DNA of 64,000 nucleotides, from the NCBI GenBank assembly GCA_009702965.1, contig WLHB01000002.1, positions 1-64,000 on the forward strand, written 5' to 3'. The position numbers and the translations under genes were made by a program. This DNA is from Actinomycetota bacterium (GTDB taxonomy: Bacteria > Actinomycetota > Actinomycetes > Nanopelagicales > Nanopelagicaceae). Shown piece after piece: positions 1-9,769 of the stretch (positions within the stretch are counted from its first letter, which is position 1; the number at the start of each line of letters is the position of its first letter). The notes below the pieces were generated by a model that was not told the origin of the DNA, did not search any database, and saw only the letters and a program-made list of their open reading frames with translations.

Positions 1-69
1 AGTCAGGCGTATCAACGCATTTCTTTGAGCTACCCCTGTGAGACTCTTTATTTTCCAGGAGCTCCAGCA

Positions 70-600
70 ATGTTGAAAAAAAATATCACCTTCGTCGCAA
101 TTATTGCGATCTTCCTCTCACCTATCGCACCTTCGTATGCAGCCGACAAAGGCTATCGCTACTGGGGTTATTTCCAAGCCGCACCTAAAGCAACTGTGTG
201 GACCGCTGCTATGACTGGACCAACCGTTGATATCGCAGATGGTTCGGTAGAAGGCTGGGCATTTACCTTCTCTGGCGAAGCAATTCCAGATGCATCATCT
301 CCCTCTGTGCTTCCTGATTTTCAATCACTATGCAGTAAGACGCGCGCAGTGGCAGGTAAGAAGAGAATCGGAATCGTTATTGATTTTGGTCCAACTTACC
401 TCTCCCCTAAAGGTGAGAGAGCGCTGACAACCGTAAAGCGCTGCATTGTGATCGATAAAAAGGCGCAAGGAATTGATGTACTCGGCAAAGTTGTTCGTGT
501 ACGTGCGGATAAATCAGGACTCATTTGTGGTCTCGCTGGTTATCCTCGAAAAGAGTGCGGTGTGGAAATTCCAACACCGTCAGAACTTATAAAGAAATAG
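70..600 (+). CDS. Secreted protein of SCO2322-like family, associated with ECF transporter
   Basis: ORF 25..600; internal ATG at 70 follows an AGGAG-like RBS and starts a typical signal peptide (MLKKNITFVAIIAIFLSPIAPSYAA). Directly upstream of ECF T/A/S genes, as in the Streptomyces SCO2322-type arrangement. Confidence 0.65.
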   Translation: MLKKNITFVAIIAIFLSPIAPSYAADKGYRYWGYFQAAPKATVWTAAMTGPTVDIADGSVEGWAFTFSGEAIPDASSPSVLPDFQSLCSKTRAVAGKKRIGIVIDFGPTYLSPKGERALTTVKRCIVIDKKAQGIDVLGKVVRVRADKSGLICGLAGYPRKECGVEIPTPSELIKK

Positions 601-613
601 CCAAGCCAACTTC

Positions 614-1375
614 ATGACTAAGACATTCCATCCACTCACCTGGTGGGCAGGGGCAATTGCACTTTCAATTGCAGTCGCCGTGACCCAGAGTCCCTTCTTT
701 AATCTCTTGGTGGTGGGTGGAATTTCTTACTTGGTCTATTCGATTAACAAGAACTCACTTGATCGAACGCCGTGGTCTGGTGGACTCTGGTTTGCGCTAA
801 AAATCGCCCTCATCATTATTGCTATCCGGACCTTTATTGGAGTTGCCATTGGTGTACCCATCCCAGGCACCACACTCTTTGAATTACCGATTCTCTACCT
901 TCCCGATTGGATGGCAGGTATTCGAGTCGGTGGAGCAATAACTCAAGAGCGACTCGTCTTTGCAGTCTCAGAAGGGCTACAGATCGCAACGCTTATTTGC
1001 ATTTTCGCTGCGGCGACCTCGCTGACTTCCCCGCACAAACTTCTGCGACAGATGCCTGTCTTTATCTATGAATTTGGCGTCGCGCTGGTCATCGCCACTT
1101 CGGTTTTACCGCAACTCATTGCTAGTGCAAGCCGCATTAAAACAGCACAACGGATGCGGGGAATTACACGACGAGGTTGGTCAGGCGTTGCCTTAGCTCT
1201 CTTAGAAGAATCGCTTGCTCGATCACTTGATCTGGCAACGGCAATGGATTCAAGAGGGTATGGATTTTCACGGAAACGTTCACGCTACAAACGCGAAATA
1301 TTCTCGCGCCGCGACTTCACACTTATCTCTTCTGCTCTCGCGCTGATACCAGCCTCATTGGTGGTCTTCACATGA
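614..1375 (+). CDS. Energy-coupling factor transporter transmembrane (T) component, CbiQ family
   Basis: Multi-TM protein with CbiQ-type coupling region (ASASRIKTAQRMRGI, ARSLDLATAMDSRGYG); 4-bp overlap with the A component. Confidence 0.85.
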   Translation: MTKTFHPLTWWAGAIALSIAVAVTQSPFFNLLVVGGISYLVYSINKNSLDRTPWSGGLWFALKIALIIIAIRTFIGVAIGVPIPGTTLFELPILYLPDWMAGIRVGGAITQERLVFAVSEGLQIATLICIFAAATSLTSPHKLLRQMPVFIYEFGVALVIATSVLPQLIASASRIKTAQRMRGITRRGWSGVALALLEESLARSLDLATAMDSRGYGFSRKRSRYKREIFSRRDFTLISSALALIPASLVVFT

Positions 1376-2994
1376 TTACGTTTAGCAACGTCTCCCTCAT
1401 TTATCCGAACTCCGTGCAGACAGTCTTTGAAGATCTTTCATTCACCATCGAAGAAGGCGAAATGGTCCTGGTAATCGGTGCGACCGGCTCTGGTAAGTCT
1501 TCACTTCTTCGACTCATTAATGGACTTGTTCCACACCACACTGGTGGAATTTTGGCAGGTGATATCACCGTTGATGGTTTATCGACTGCAGTTACCAAAC
1601 CGGGCGGCCTGGCGCATTTGATCGGTATCGTCGGACAGAACCCTGCTCACGGCTTTGTCACAGATACGGTTGAAGAAGAGTTAGTTTTTGGAATGGAGGC
1701 GCTGAATTTCGCGCCAGAGGTAATGCGTAAACGTGTTGAAGAAATCCTAGATCTTCTCTCACTCACACATTTAAGAAGCCGAACTATCTCGACCTTAAGT
1801 GGCGGCGAACAGCAACGCGTTGCAATTGGAAGCGCTCTCGTAATGCACCCAAAGGTTCTCGTTCTGGACGAGCCAACTTCCGCATTAGATCCAATTGCAG
1901 CCGAAGAAGTGCTTTCAATTCTGCATCGCCTAGTTCACGATCTGGGTCTGACCGTTGTTGTCTCTGAGCACCGACTTGAAAGAGTTATTGGTTTTGCTGA
2001 TCGGATTATCCACATCTCGGCAAACGGAAGCGCAGTCATTGATCTCCCTGAAGCGATACTTAAAGACTCACCCATCGCCCCGCCCATTGTTCACTTAGCG
2101 AGAGCTCTCAACCTCGACTCTGTCGGTACAAGTGTGCGAGAAGTGCGTCGTATGACCACGCATCTACGAGACTTTTCTCCACTTCTTTCCATAGATGCTC
2201 CGGCAACGCATGAAGTCGTTGTTGAAGTAAAAAAACTTTCTTTCGCGTATGGCGACAAGATCGCATTACGAAATCTTTCTCTCAATTTCAACGCTGGTCA
2301 GATTACTGCGGTCATGGGGCGAAATGGTGCGGGAAAGAGCACGCTCTTTAAATCTATCGTTGGATTCCACTCTTCAACTTCTGGTTCAGTATCCGTACTT
2401 GGCGATGATCCGATGAAATTACAAGGTCGTGCTCGCCTTTCTCGGATTGGGTATATCCCTCAAGAGCCTAGTGATTTACTGATACATAGCAGCGTCGAAA
2501 AAGAGTGCAGTGCAAGTGATCGCGATAACGGTCTTGCGCAGGGATCCACCATTGATTTTCTGGCGCGGCTTACTCCGACGATTAGTCCCTCCTCTCACCC
2601 ACGTGATCTCTCAGAAGGTCAGCGCCTTTCACTTGTCTTGGCGATTATTCTCTGTAGCGCGCCCGATGTTTTGATTATGGATGAACCAACGAGAGGCCTT
2701 GATTATCAGGCCAAGTCGATTCTTGTAGATACCTTGATCTCGTATGCGCGCAATCTAGGCAAGTGCGTTCTGATTGCTACTCATGATGTTGAGTTAGTTG
2801 CTGAGGCTGCCGACCGAGTTGTCTTTATCGCTGATGGCGATGTTGTCGCAGATGGCCCAACTATCGAAGTGCTGCTCTCTTCCCCCGCATTTGCGCCACA
2901 AGTTGCGAAGGTCATGTCACCTGCACCGTGGCTCACTGTGAGCCAGGCGCTCAATGGAATTGCGGCAGCCCCTGAAGGTGAAGCCCGACAATGA
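1372..2994 (+). CDS. Energy-coupling factor ABC transporter ATPase, two fused ATP-binding domains
   Basis: Two Walker A motifs (GATGSGKSS, GRNGAGKST), LSGGEQQRVAIGSAL and LSEGQRLSLVLAI signatures, two Walker B motifs (LVLDEPTSALD, LIMDEPTRGLD). Confidence 0.92.
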   Translation: MITFSNVSLIYPNSVQTVFEDLSFTIEEGEMVLVIGATGSGKSSLLRLINGLVPHHTGGILAGDITVDGLSTAVTKPGGLAHLIGIVGQNPAHGFVTDTVEEELVFGMEALNFAPEVMRKRVEEILDLLSLTHLRSRTISTLSGGEQQRVAIGSALVMHPKVLVLDEPTSALDPIAAEEVLSILHRLVHDLGLTVVVSEHRLERVIGFADRIIHISANGSAVIDLPEAILKDSPIAPPIVHLARALNLDSVGTSVREVRRMTTHLRDFSPLLSIDAPATHEVVVEVKKLSFAYGDKIALRNLSLNFNAGQITAVMGRNGAGKSTLFKSIVGFHSSTSGSVSVLGDDPMKLQGRARLSRIGYIPQEPSDLLIHSSVEKECSASDRDNGLAQGSTIDFLARLTPTISPSSHPRDLSEGQRLSLVLAIILCSAPDVLIMDEPTRGLDYQAKSILVDTLISYARNLGKCVLIATHDVELVAEAADRVVFIADGDVVADGPTIEVLLSSPAFAPQVAKVMSPAPWLTVSQALNGIAAAPEGEARQ

Positions 2995-3794
2995 AGAGAA
3001 CTCCAGATATTTATCGTCTCTCTCTCCAATCTAAATTAGTGTTATCCGCAACTTCGTTGATTGCACTTCTGGGTTTTATCTGGCCATTTTTCTACAGCGG
3101 AAATCTCCACTGGATCTTTGCTGTTGCCATTGCTGCATCGGCGCTCTTACTTATCTCAGAGATTGGAATTGGTTCGATCGATGCAAAATCAATTGCACTG
3201 CTTGGAGTAATGAGCGCCTTCATCACCTTGCTGAGACCGCTCGGCGCAGGCGCAGCTGGCCTTGAACCAATCTGGTTTGCACTCATTGTTGCGGCGCGAG
3301 TATTCGGTCCATCGTGGGGATTCTTACTGGGAATCACTTCGATGACATCGTCAGCACTTCTTACTGGTGGAGTGGGACCATGGTTGCCCTATCAAATTTT
3401 TGCAGCCGGGTGGATTGGTTTACTTGCGGGTTTACTTCCACACAGTATTGGTGGGCGAAAGATCAGAGGAGTTTCGGAAAAAGTCATGCTCATTGGCATG
3501 GGTGTCTTCGCCGCATTCACTTTTGGCATACTGATGGATCTACAGTTTTGGCCCTGGGTCCTAGGGAGAAGTACTGAACTCTCGTATATTCCCGGTGGGC
3601 CACTGAGTGAAAATATTTCTCGCTTTATTACCTTTCACTTTGCCTCATCTATGGCATGGGATATCCCTCGCGCGATTCTCACCTCAATCTTGATCGCCTT
3701 TACAGCCACACCATTCTTGCAAGCGTTACGACGATGCTATTTCAAAGCAGCTTTTGTCTCACCGATTGAGTTCAAATCCAACGTGAAGGCCTAG
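2991..3794 (+). CDS. ECF transporter substrate-binding (S) component, substrate unknown
   Basis: About 6 TM segments, 4-bp overlap with the A component, S-component-like motif GGVGPWLPYQIFAAGWIGLLAGLLP. Confidence 0.75.
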   Translation: MKRTPDIYRLSLQSKLVLSATSLIALLGFIWPFFYSGNLHWIFAVAIAASALLLISEIGIGSIDAKSIALLGVMSAFITLLRPLGAGAAGLEPIWFALIVAARVFGPSWGFLLGITSMTSSALLTGGVGPWLPYQIFAAGWIGLLAGLLPHSIGGRKIRGVSEKVMLIGMGVFAAFTFGILMDLQFWPWVLGRSTELSYIPGGPLSENISRFITFHFASSMAWDIPRAILTSILIAFTATPFLQALRRCYFKAAFVSPIEFKSNVKA

Positions 3795-3813
3795 CGCTCT
3801 TAGTCGAGTTCTC

Positions 3814-4905
3814 TCAATCTCGTACTCTTGATGGAACAAAGGGCAATTCAACTATTGTCGCAACGCTAGTCCGCCCACGAATATCGATTGACACTTCATC
3901 TCCGATAGATAAAGAAGTGTCGACTAAGGCCAGTGCAATTCCTACACGCAATGTGGGAGAGAAAGTTCCACTTGTAACAACACCAACCACTGCTCCAGCA
4001 GGATTAGTCACCGACATCTCCGCGCGCGGTATGCCACGGTCATTCGAGCGCAACCCTCGCATACGTCGGGCGGGCCCAGCGCTCTTCTCGGCAGTCAACA
4101 CATCACTTCCTTGAAATGCACCTTTCTTCCAACCGATAGCCCATGTTGCACTTGCTTGGACTGGTGAAATCGAAAGTGAAAGTTCGTGCCCATGTAATGG
4201 ATAACCCATCTCTGTTCGCAATGTATCGCGCGCACCAAGTCCACAGACCGCTCCTTGCTGACGAAGAACTTCAGCGGCGAGTGCATCCCAGACCGACTCA
4301 ACATCTTCTCTTGCCGGAATGATTTCAAAACCGTGCTCACCTGTGTACCCAGTACGACAGAGCAGCGCTGATGCTGTTCCGATTGTTACATGAGAGAACG
4401 CCATGTACTCAAGGTCACCTGACACTCCAAGGCTCTTCAGTACTGCTGTGGCCAAAGGACCTTGCAGTGCAATTACACCGTAAGCCTCATGAAGATTCTC
4501 AATCGTGATTGTCCTCGGTGCCTGTGCTTGCAGATCCTTGACGACATCTGTTGTGTTTGATGCATTTGGAACAAGGAAGAAATCAGTCGCACTATTTCGG
4601 TAGACGATGAGATCATCGATCACGCCGCCCTGAGAATTACAGAGAAGTGTGTATTGGGCTTGACCATCAGAAATTCGATTCAAATCGTTGGTGAAAATAC
4701 TGTTGAGAAATTCAAGAGCACCCTCCCCCGTAACGCTTGCTTTACCCAGGTGTGACACATCAAAGATGCCTACTCGTTCTCGCACAGCGGCATGCTCACT
4801 CAGTACGCCTGTGGCCGGGTATTCAATCGGCATCAGCCACCCTCCGAAGTCGGCCATTTTCGCCTCAAGGGCGATATGGCGACTATGCAAAGGTGAATTT
4901 TTCAT
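3814..4905 (-). CDS. gcvT: Aminomethyltransferase (glycine cleavage system T protein)
   Basis: FGGWLMPIEYPATGVLSEHAAVRERVGIFDVSHLGK, GYTGEHGFEI, GLGARDTLRTEMGYPLHGHEL are canonical GcvT motifs. Confidence 0.95.
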   Translation of the reverse strand: MKNSPLHSRHIALEAKMADFGGWLMPIEYPATGVLSEHAAVRERVGIFDVSHLGKASVTGEGALEFLNSIFTNDLNRISDGQAQYTLLCNSQGGVIDDLIVYRNSATDFFLVPNASNTTDVVKDLQAQAPRTITIENLHEAYGVIALQGPLATAVLKSLGVSGDLEYMAFSHVTIGTASALLCRTGYTGEHGFEIIPAREDVESVWDALAAEVLRQQGAVCGLGARDTLRTEMGYPLHGHELSLSISPVQASATWAIGWKKGAFQGSDVLTAEKSAGPARRMRGLRSNDRGIPRAEMSVTNPAGAVVGVVTSGTFSPTLRVGIALALVDTSLSIGDEVSIDIRGRTSVATIVELPFVPSRVRD

Positions 4906-4987
4906 CCCATCAACCTACACTTAGGGCGAACGAAATCCTTGCTTGAAACTCATTTACCCTAAAACTGATTCACTCTGAAAGGCATCT

Positions 4988-6508
4988 GTGACTTCTACTA
5001 TGACCGCACTATCACTGACCTCAACACTCAAAGATGAAATTCTCGTAGTCGGTCTAGCCCAAGGTGCACCTGCCCGCAAAGGTGCCAAGGCCTCGCTCGT
5101 CATCGAATCCGGAGATCTCGCACTTGATACCAAGAGCCTCGAAGAGATCCTTGTTGATTTGGGTGCGACTGGAAAAGCAGATGAAGTCATCAAGATTCCA
5201 GGAAATTCCGTACGACTTTTAGTCTTCACCGGGCTAGGAAAAGCATCCGCTAGTTACGGCCACGAAACTTTGCGCCGTGCTGCTGGAGCAGCCGCTCGAG
5301 TACTTACCAATCAGAAGTCTGCAACTTTCGCACTCCCTGTTCGCAACGTAGATGACGTTGCCGCGACAGCGCAGGGTGCCGGGCTAGGGGCATATCTCTT
5401 TAATGAATTTCGTAGCGACGAATCAGCAACAAGTGTCTCTCCACTCGCGGCTGCAAAGATTTTTACACCTCATGCGGCGAAGGCTGAATACAAAGATGTT
5501 GTCGAAGAAGCAACGGTGATTACCAAATACACCCACCTCACTCGCGATTTAATTAACACTCCCCCAAGTCATCTCAACCCTGCGAGCTTTGCAGCGCGAA
5601 TGGTTGATGAGGTAAAAGCTGCTGGTGGCGCGCGTGCCGGTCTGACAATTACAGTGATGACCGAGGCTGCTCTCAAGAGCAAGGGCTACGGTGGAATTAC
5701 CGCTGTCGGACAAGGTTCTGCTAACCCACCACGTTTAGTTCGAATAACTTACACACCCACAGGAAAAGTTAAATCAGCAAAACATTACGCCTTCGTCGGC
5801 AAGGGCATTACCTTCGATAGCGGTGGACTTGCTCTCAAGCCAGCACTTGGTATGGAGGCGATGAAATCAGATATGAGCGGTGCCGCCGCTGTCTGTGGTG
5901 CGGTACTTGCAATCGCTGCTCTGAAATTGCCCGTCACGATTGATACATGGGCTCCGCTTGCAGAGAATATGGTCAGTGATAACGCCACGCGACCAAGTGA
6001 CATCATCACAATCTATGGTGGTAAAACTGTTGAAGTTCTCAACCCAGATGCCGAAGGACGCCTCGTCCTCGCCGATGCTTTACAACGAGCTCAAGAAGAG
6101 AAGAAGTTAGATGCTATTTTTGACATCGCAACACTGACGGGAGCTCAAGTTGTTGCATTAGGTACGCGCACGAGTGCTGTCATGACAAATAACGAAGCGC
6201 TATCGAACGCATTTTTATCTCTCACAGAAAAAACAGGGGAACAGTTTTGGCCGATGCCTCTTCCCACTGAACTTCGCGCATCCCTAGACTCCCCCGTTGC
6301 AGATCTTGCAAATATCGGTGATCGAATGGGTGGCATGTTGGTCGCCGGAATATTCCTTAAAGAATTTGTCTCTGACGATCTTCCATGGCTCCATCTTGAT
6401 ATTGCAGGTCCTGCCTACAACGATCGCAGCCCACATGGATACACCCCTGTTGGTGGTACAGGAATCGGCGTTCGTTCGCTGATTGCGGTGGCTAAGTCTC
6501 AGATTTAG
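4988..6508 (+). CDS. pepA: Leucyl aminopeptidase (M17 family)
   Basis: NTDAEGRL-type motif (NPDAEGRLVLADAL), GKGITFDSGGLALKP, MKSDMSGAAAV. Confidence 0.95.
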   Translation: MTSTMTALSLTSTLKDEILVVGLAQGAPARKGAKASLVIESGDLALDTKSLEEILVDLGATGKADEVIKIPGNSVRLLVFTGLGKASASYGHETLRRAAGAAARVLTNQKSATFALPVRNVDDVAATAQGAGLGAYLFNEFRSDESATSVSPLAAAKIFTPHAAKAEYKDVVEEATVITKYTHLTRDLINTPPSHLNPASFAARMVDEVKAAGGARAGLTITVMTEAALKSKGYGGITAVGQGSANPPRLVRITYTPTGKVKSAKHYAFVGKGITFDSGGLALKPALGMEAMKSDMSGAAAVCGAVLAIAALKLPVTIDTWAPLAENMVSDNATRPSDIITIYGGKTVEVLNPDAEGRLVLADALQRAQEEKKLDAIFDIATLTGAQVVALGTRTSAVMTNNEALSNAFLSLTEKTGEQFWPMPLPTELRASLDSPVADLANIGDRMGGMLVAGIFLKEFVSDDLPWLHLDIAGPAYNDRSPHGYTPVGGTGIGVRSLIAVAKSQI

Positions 6509-6658
6509 GGATCTGACTGTGTGATCTCTCGCATGATGAGATCGCACCTAGCGCCCAGTTAGTCATTGGCCCTCGAGGCTGGCAAGATAAGGGCGTAAAC
6601 CTCTTGGTAGACCTCTTGATAAACCGTGAGGTCGGATGAGTAAAGGAGTGCAACTTCT

Positions 6659-8026
6659 GTGTCTGATGTCGATCTCGTAATCCTCGGCGGTGGAAGTGGC
6701 GGCTATGCGGCCGCACTGCGAAGTTCTCAACTCGGACTCTCGGTCGTGCTTATTGAGGCCGACAAACTTGGTGGCACCTGCCTTCATCGCGGTTGTATCC
6801 CAACCAAGGCTCTCCTTCACGCTGGTGAAGTTGCAGATACTGCTCGTGAATCCTCAACATTTGGAATTAACACAACACTGAATTCAATCGAGATGACTGG
6901 CGTGAATTCATATAAAGATGGCGTTATCGCCAAACTTCATAAAGGCTTGCAAGGACTGGTTAAGTCTCGTGGGATCACTTATGTCGAAGGTTACGGAAAG
7001 CTTGTTGCAAAGAATGCCGTCGAAGTAAACGGGGTTCGCTACACCGGTAAAAATGTTATTTTGGCTACCGGCTCATATGCCAGAACTCTTCCTGGACTTG
7101 AAATTGATGGAAAGCGCGTCATCACATCAGATCATGGAACAAAACTTGATTACATTCCAAAGAGCGTCATTGTTCTAGGTGGCGGCGTCATTGGATGCGA
7201 ATTTGCTTCAGTCTGGAAATCATTCGGCTCTGATGTAACCATTATTGAAGGCTTGCCTCACCTGATCGCTCTTGAAGATGAGTCATCCTCAAAACTCCTC
7301 GAGCGCGCTTATCGCAAGCGTGGAATTAAATTTGAACTTGGTACTCGCTTCAAGTCGCATACTGTGACCGCAGATGGAGTCACCGTCGAACTTGAAGATG
7401 GTCGCACATTCAGCGCCGAACTCTTATTGGTCTCTGTTGGTCGCGGACCAGTATCTGCAAACCTTGGTTATGAAGAGCAGGGAATCACGATGGATCGTGG
7501 ATACGTACTTGTTGATAACAAGTGCCGCACCAACGTGCCTGGCATCTGGGCTGTTGGCGATTTGATTCCCACTCTGCAACTTGCTCACGTTGGCTTCCAA
7601 GAGGGCATCCTTGTTGCAGAAGAGATTGCAGGGCTAAACCCTCGCCCAATTAATTATGACGGCGTTCCACGCGTCACATATTCAGAGCCTGAGGTTGCCT
7701 CCGTTGGACTTACAACTGCGCAAGCAAAAGAGCGCGGTCATGATGTGGTCGAACTTAATTACGATCTTGCTGGAAACGGTAAGGCTCAAATTCTTGGTAC
7801 ATCAGGGTCAATAAAACTCGTTGGCCAAAAAAATGGACCAGTTCTCGGTATTCACATGGTTGGTTCACGAGTGGGCGAATTGCTCGCAGAGGCGCAACTA
7901 ATCTTTAACTGGGAAGCAACTGCAGATGATGTTGCTCCATTGATTCATGCACATCCAACAATGTCTGAGGCTATGGGCGAAGCGCACATGGCACTAGCCG
8001 GCAAACCGCTTCACGCACACGGGTAA
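6659..8026 (+). CDS. lpdA: Dihydrolipoyl dehydrogenase (E3)
   Basis: GGTCLHRGCIPTKALLHA redox disulfide motif, FAD/NAD GxGxxG motifs, C-terminal HAHPTMSEA. Confidence 0.95.
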   Translation: MSDVDLVILGGGSGGYAAALRSSQLGLSVVLIEADKLGGTCLHRGCIPTKALLHAGEVADTARESSTFGINTTLNSIEMTGVNSYKDGVIAKLHKGLQGLVKSRGITYVEGYGKLVAKNAVEVNGVRYTGKNVILATGSYARTLPGLEIDGKRVITSDHGTKLDYIPKSVIVLGGGVIGCEFASVWKSFGSDVTIIEGLPHLIALEDESSSKLLERAYRKRGIKFELGTRFKSHTVTADGVTVELEDGRTFSAELLLVSVGRGPVSANLGYEEQGITMDRGYVLVDNKCRTNVPGIWAVGDLIPTLQLAHVGFQEGILVAEEIAGLNPRPINYDGVPRVTYSEPEVASVGLTTAQAKERGHDVVELNYDLAGNGKAQILGTSGSIKLVGQKNGPVLGIHMVGSRVGELLAEAQLIFNWEATADDVAPLIHAHPTMSEAMGEAHMALAGKPLHAHG

Positions 8027-8038
8027 GGGGAAGAGACC

Positions 8039-9769
8039 ATGACATTTTCAGTAAAGATGCCTGCACTAGGCGAAAGCGTCACTGAAGGAACTGTTACTCG
8101 CTGGCTTAAGGCAGAGGGCGATCACATCAATGTTGATGAGCCACTCCTAGAAGTTTCAACTGACAAAGTTGATACAGAAATTCCATCACCTGTCTCAGGA
8201 ACACTCTCAAAGATTCTTGTTGCAATTGATGCCACTGTTCCAGTCGGTGCTGATTTAGCAATCATCGAAGATGGCGCAGCAGCATCTGTCTCATCTCCAG
8301 TTGCCGCACCAGTTGCCGCACCAGTTGCCGCACCAGTTGCCGCACCAGTTGCCGCACCAGTTGCAGCTCCCGTTGCCGCACCAGTTGCAGCAGCTCCTGA
8401 TGCACCTGCAGCAGCTCCTGTTGCACCTGCAGCCGCACCTGCTACAGGTGGAACCATTATTTCAATGCCAGCACTTGGTGAAAGCGTGAGCGAAGGAACC
8501 GTTACTCGTTGGCTAAAGAATGTCGGCGATAGCGTCGCTGTTGACGAAGCGCTCCTTGAAGTATCTACCGATAAAGTCGATACCGAAATTCCATCACCAG
8601 TGGCAGGAATACTTATCTCTATCGATGTACCTGTTGATTCAACAGTTCCAGTTGGTGCGCGTCTTGCAGTCATTGGCGGTTCGGGTGCAACATCTGCTCC
8701 CGTCGCTGCGACTCCTCCAACGCCACCAGTTGCGGCGCCACCAGTTGCAGCGCCAGTGGCAGTGACTCCTCCACCAGTTGCAGCGCCAGTTGTTGCAGCG
8801 CCAGTGGCGGTTACTCCTCCACCAGCTCCTGCTGCTCCAGTTGCTCAGCCAACTGACTCTTATGTGACTCCTATTGTGAGAAAGCTTGCATCCGAACTTG
8901 GTGTCAATCTTGCTGGCATTCGCGGAACCGGAATCGGCGGGCGAATTCGTCGCGAAGATATCGAAGCGGCTGCAAAACCTGTTGCTTCAGCACCGCAAAC
9001 CACATCGTCGCCAGCTCCTGCACGAACAGCTGCTGCGGTGAGTGCGTCACCTCTGCGTGGCACAACGGTAACAATGTCGCGACTACGCAAGGTAATTGCT
9101 GCTCGTATGGTCGAGTCTTTGGCAGTCTCTGCACAGTTAACAACTGTCATCGAAGTAGATGTCACAAAGATTGCGCGTCTGCGTGATCGTGCTAAGGCTT
9201 CTTTCGAAGCTCGCGAAGGCGTAAAGCTCTCTTTCCTTCCCTTCTTTGCAGTTGCAGTCTGTGAAGCACTCAAGCAACATCCAGTACTTAACTCATCCGT
9301 TGAGGGCGATCAAATTATTTATCATGGTGCTGAACATCTTGGTGTTGCAGTTGATACCGAGCGCGGACTACTCGTACCTGTTATTGCTAATGCAGGTGAC
9401 CTCAACATGGGCGGCGTTGCTCGAAAGATTGCAGATCTTGCAGCGCGCACACGCGATAACAAGGTCAACCCTGATGAGCTCAGTGGCGGAACATTCACTC
9501 TGACCAATACTGGTTCTCGCGGAGCGCTCTTTGATACACCAATCATTAACCAACCACAGGTAGCGATCTTGGGACTTGGCGCAGTTGTAAAACGTCCAAT
9601 GGTCGTTCGAGGTGAAGACGGTGGAGAGACAATTGCTATTCGTTCAATGGTCTATCTCGGTCTCTCCTACGATCACCGCGTCGTCGATGGTGCAGATGCT
9701 GCACGTTTCTTAGTCACCCTGAAAGAACGCCTTGAAGGTGGTTCATTCGAATCTGATCTAGGACTCTAA
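8039..9769 (+). CDS. sucB: 2-oxo acid dehydrogenase E2 (dihydrolipoamide succinyltransferase type), two lipoyl domains
   Basis: Two lipoyl domains with [14 protein letters not shown], Ala-Pro-Val linkers, E3-binding domain ([31 protein letters not shown]), catalytic [14 protein letters not shown]. Confidence 0.92.
   Translation: MTFSVKMPALGESVTEGTVTRWLKAEGDHINVDEPLLEVSTDKVDTEIPSPVSGTLSKILVAIDATVPVGADLAIIEDGAAASVSSPVAAPVAAPVAAPVAAPVAAPVAAPVAAPVAAAPDAPAAAPVAPAAAPATGGTIISMPALGESVSEGTVTRWLKNVGDSVAVDEALLEVSTDKVDTEIPSPVAGILISIDVPVDSTVPVGARLAVIGGSGATSAPVAATPPTPPVAAPPVAAPVAVTPPPVAAPVVAAPVAVTPPPAPAAPVAQPTDSYVTPIVRKLASELGVNLAGIRGTGIGGRIRREDIEAAAKPVASAPQTTSSPAPARTAAAVSASPLRGTTVTMSRLRKVIAARMVESLAVSAQLTTVIEVDVTKIARLRDRAKASFEAREGVKLSFLPFFAVAVCEALKQHPVLNSSVEGDQIIYHGAEHLGVAVDTERGLLVPVIANAGDLNMGGVARKIADLAARTRDNKVNPDELSGGTFTLTNTGSRGALFDTPIINQPQVAILGLGAVVKRPMVVRGEDGGETIAIRSMVYLGLSYDHRVVDGADAARFLVTLKERLEGGSFESDLGL
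8297..8392 (+). repeat. 12-bp tandem repeat (ccagttgccgca) coding for the VAAP linker of E2
   Basis: Eight consecutive 12-bp units; the first five are identical, the last three are degenerate. Confidence 0.95.

Noticed and set aside
4906-4987. Possible glycine riboswitch upstream of gcvT
   Set aside because: The intergenic gap is about 80 bp and shows no recognisable glycine aptamer features.
8122-8673. 183-aa minus-strand ORF rich in Gly-Ala-Ala-Thr
   Set aside because: It is the antisense reading of the E2 lipoyl/linker region; its repeats arise from the 12-bp minisatellite, and the plus-strand CDS is unambiguous.
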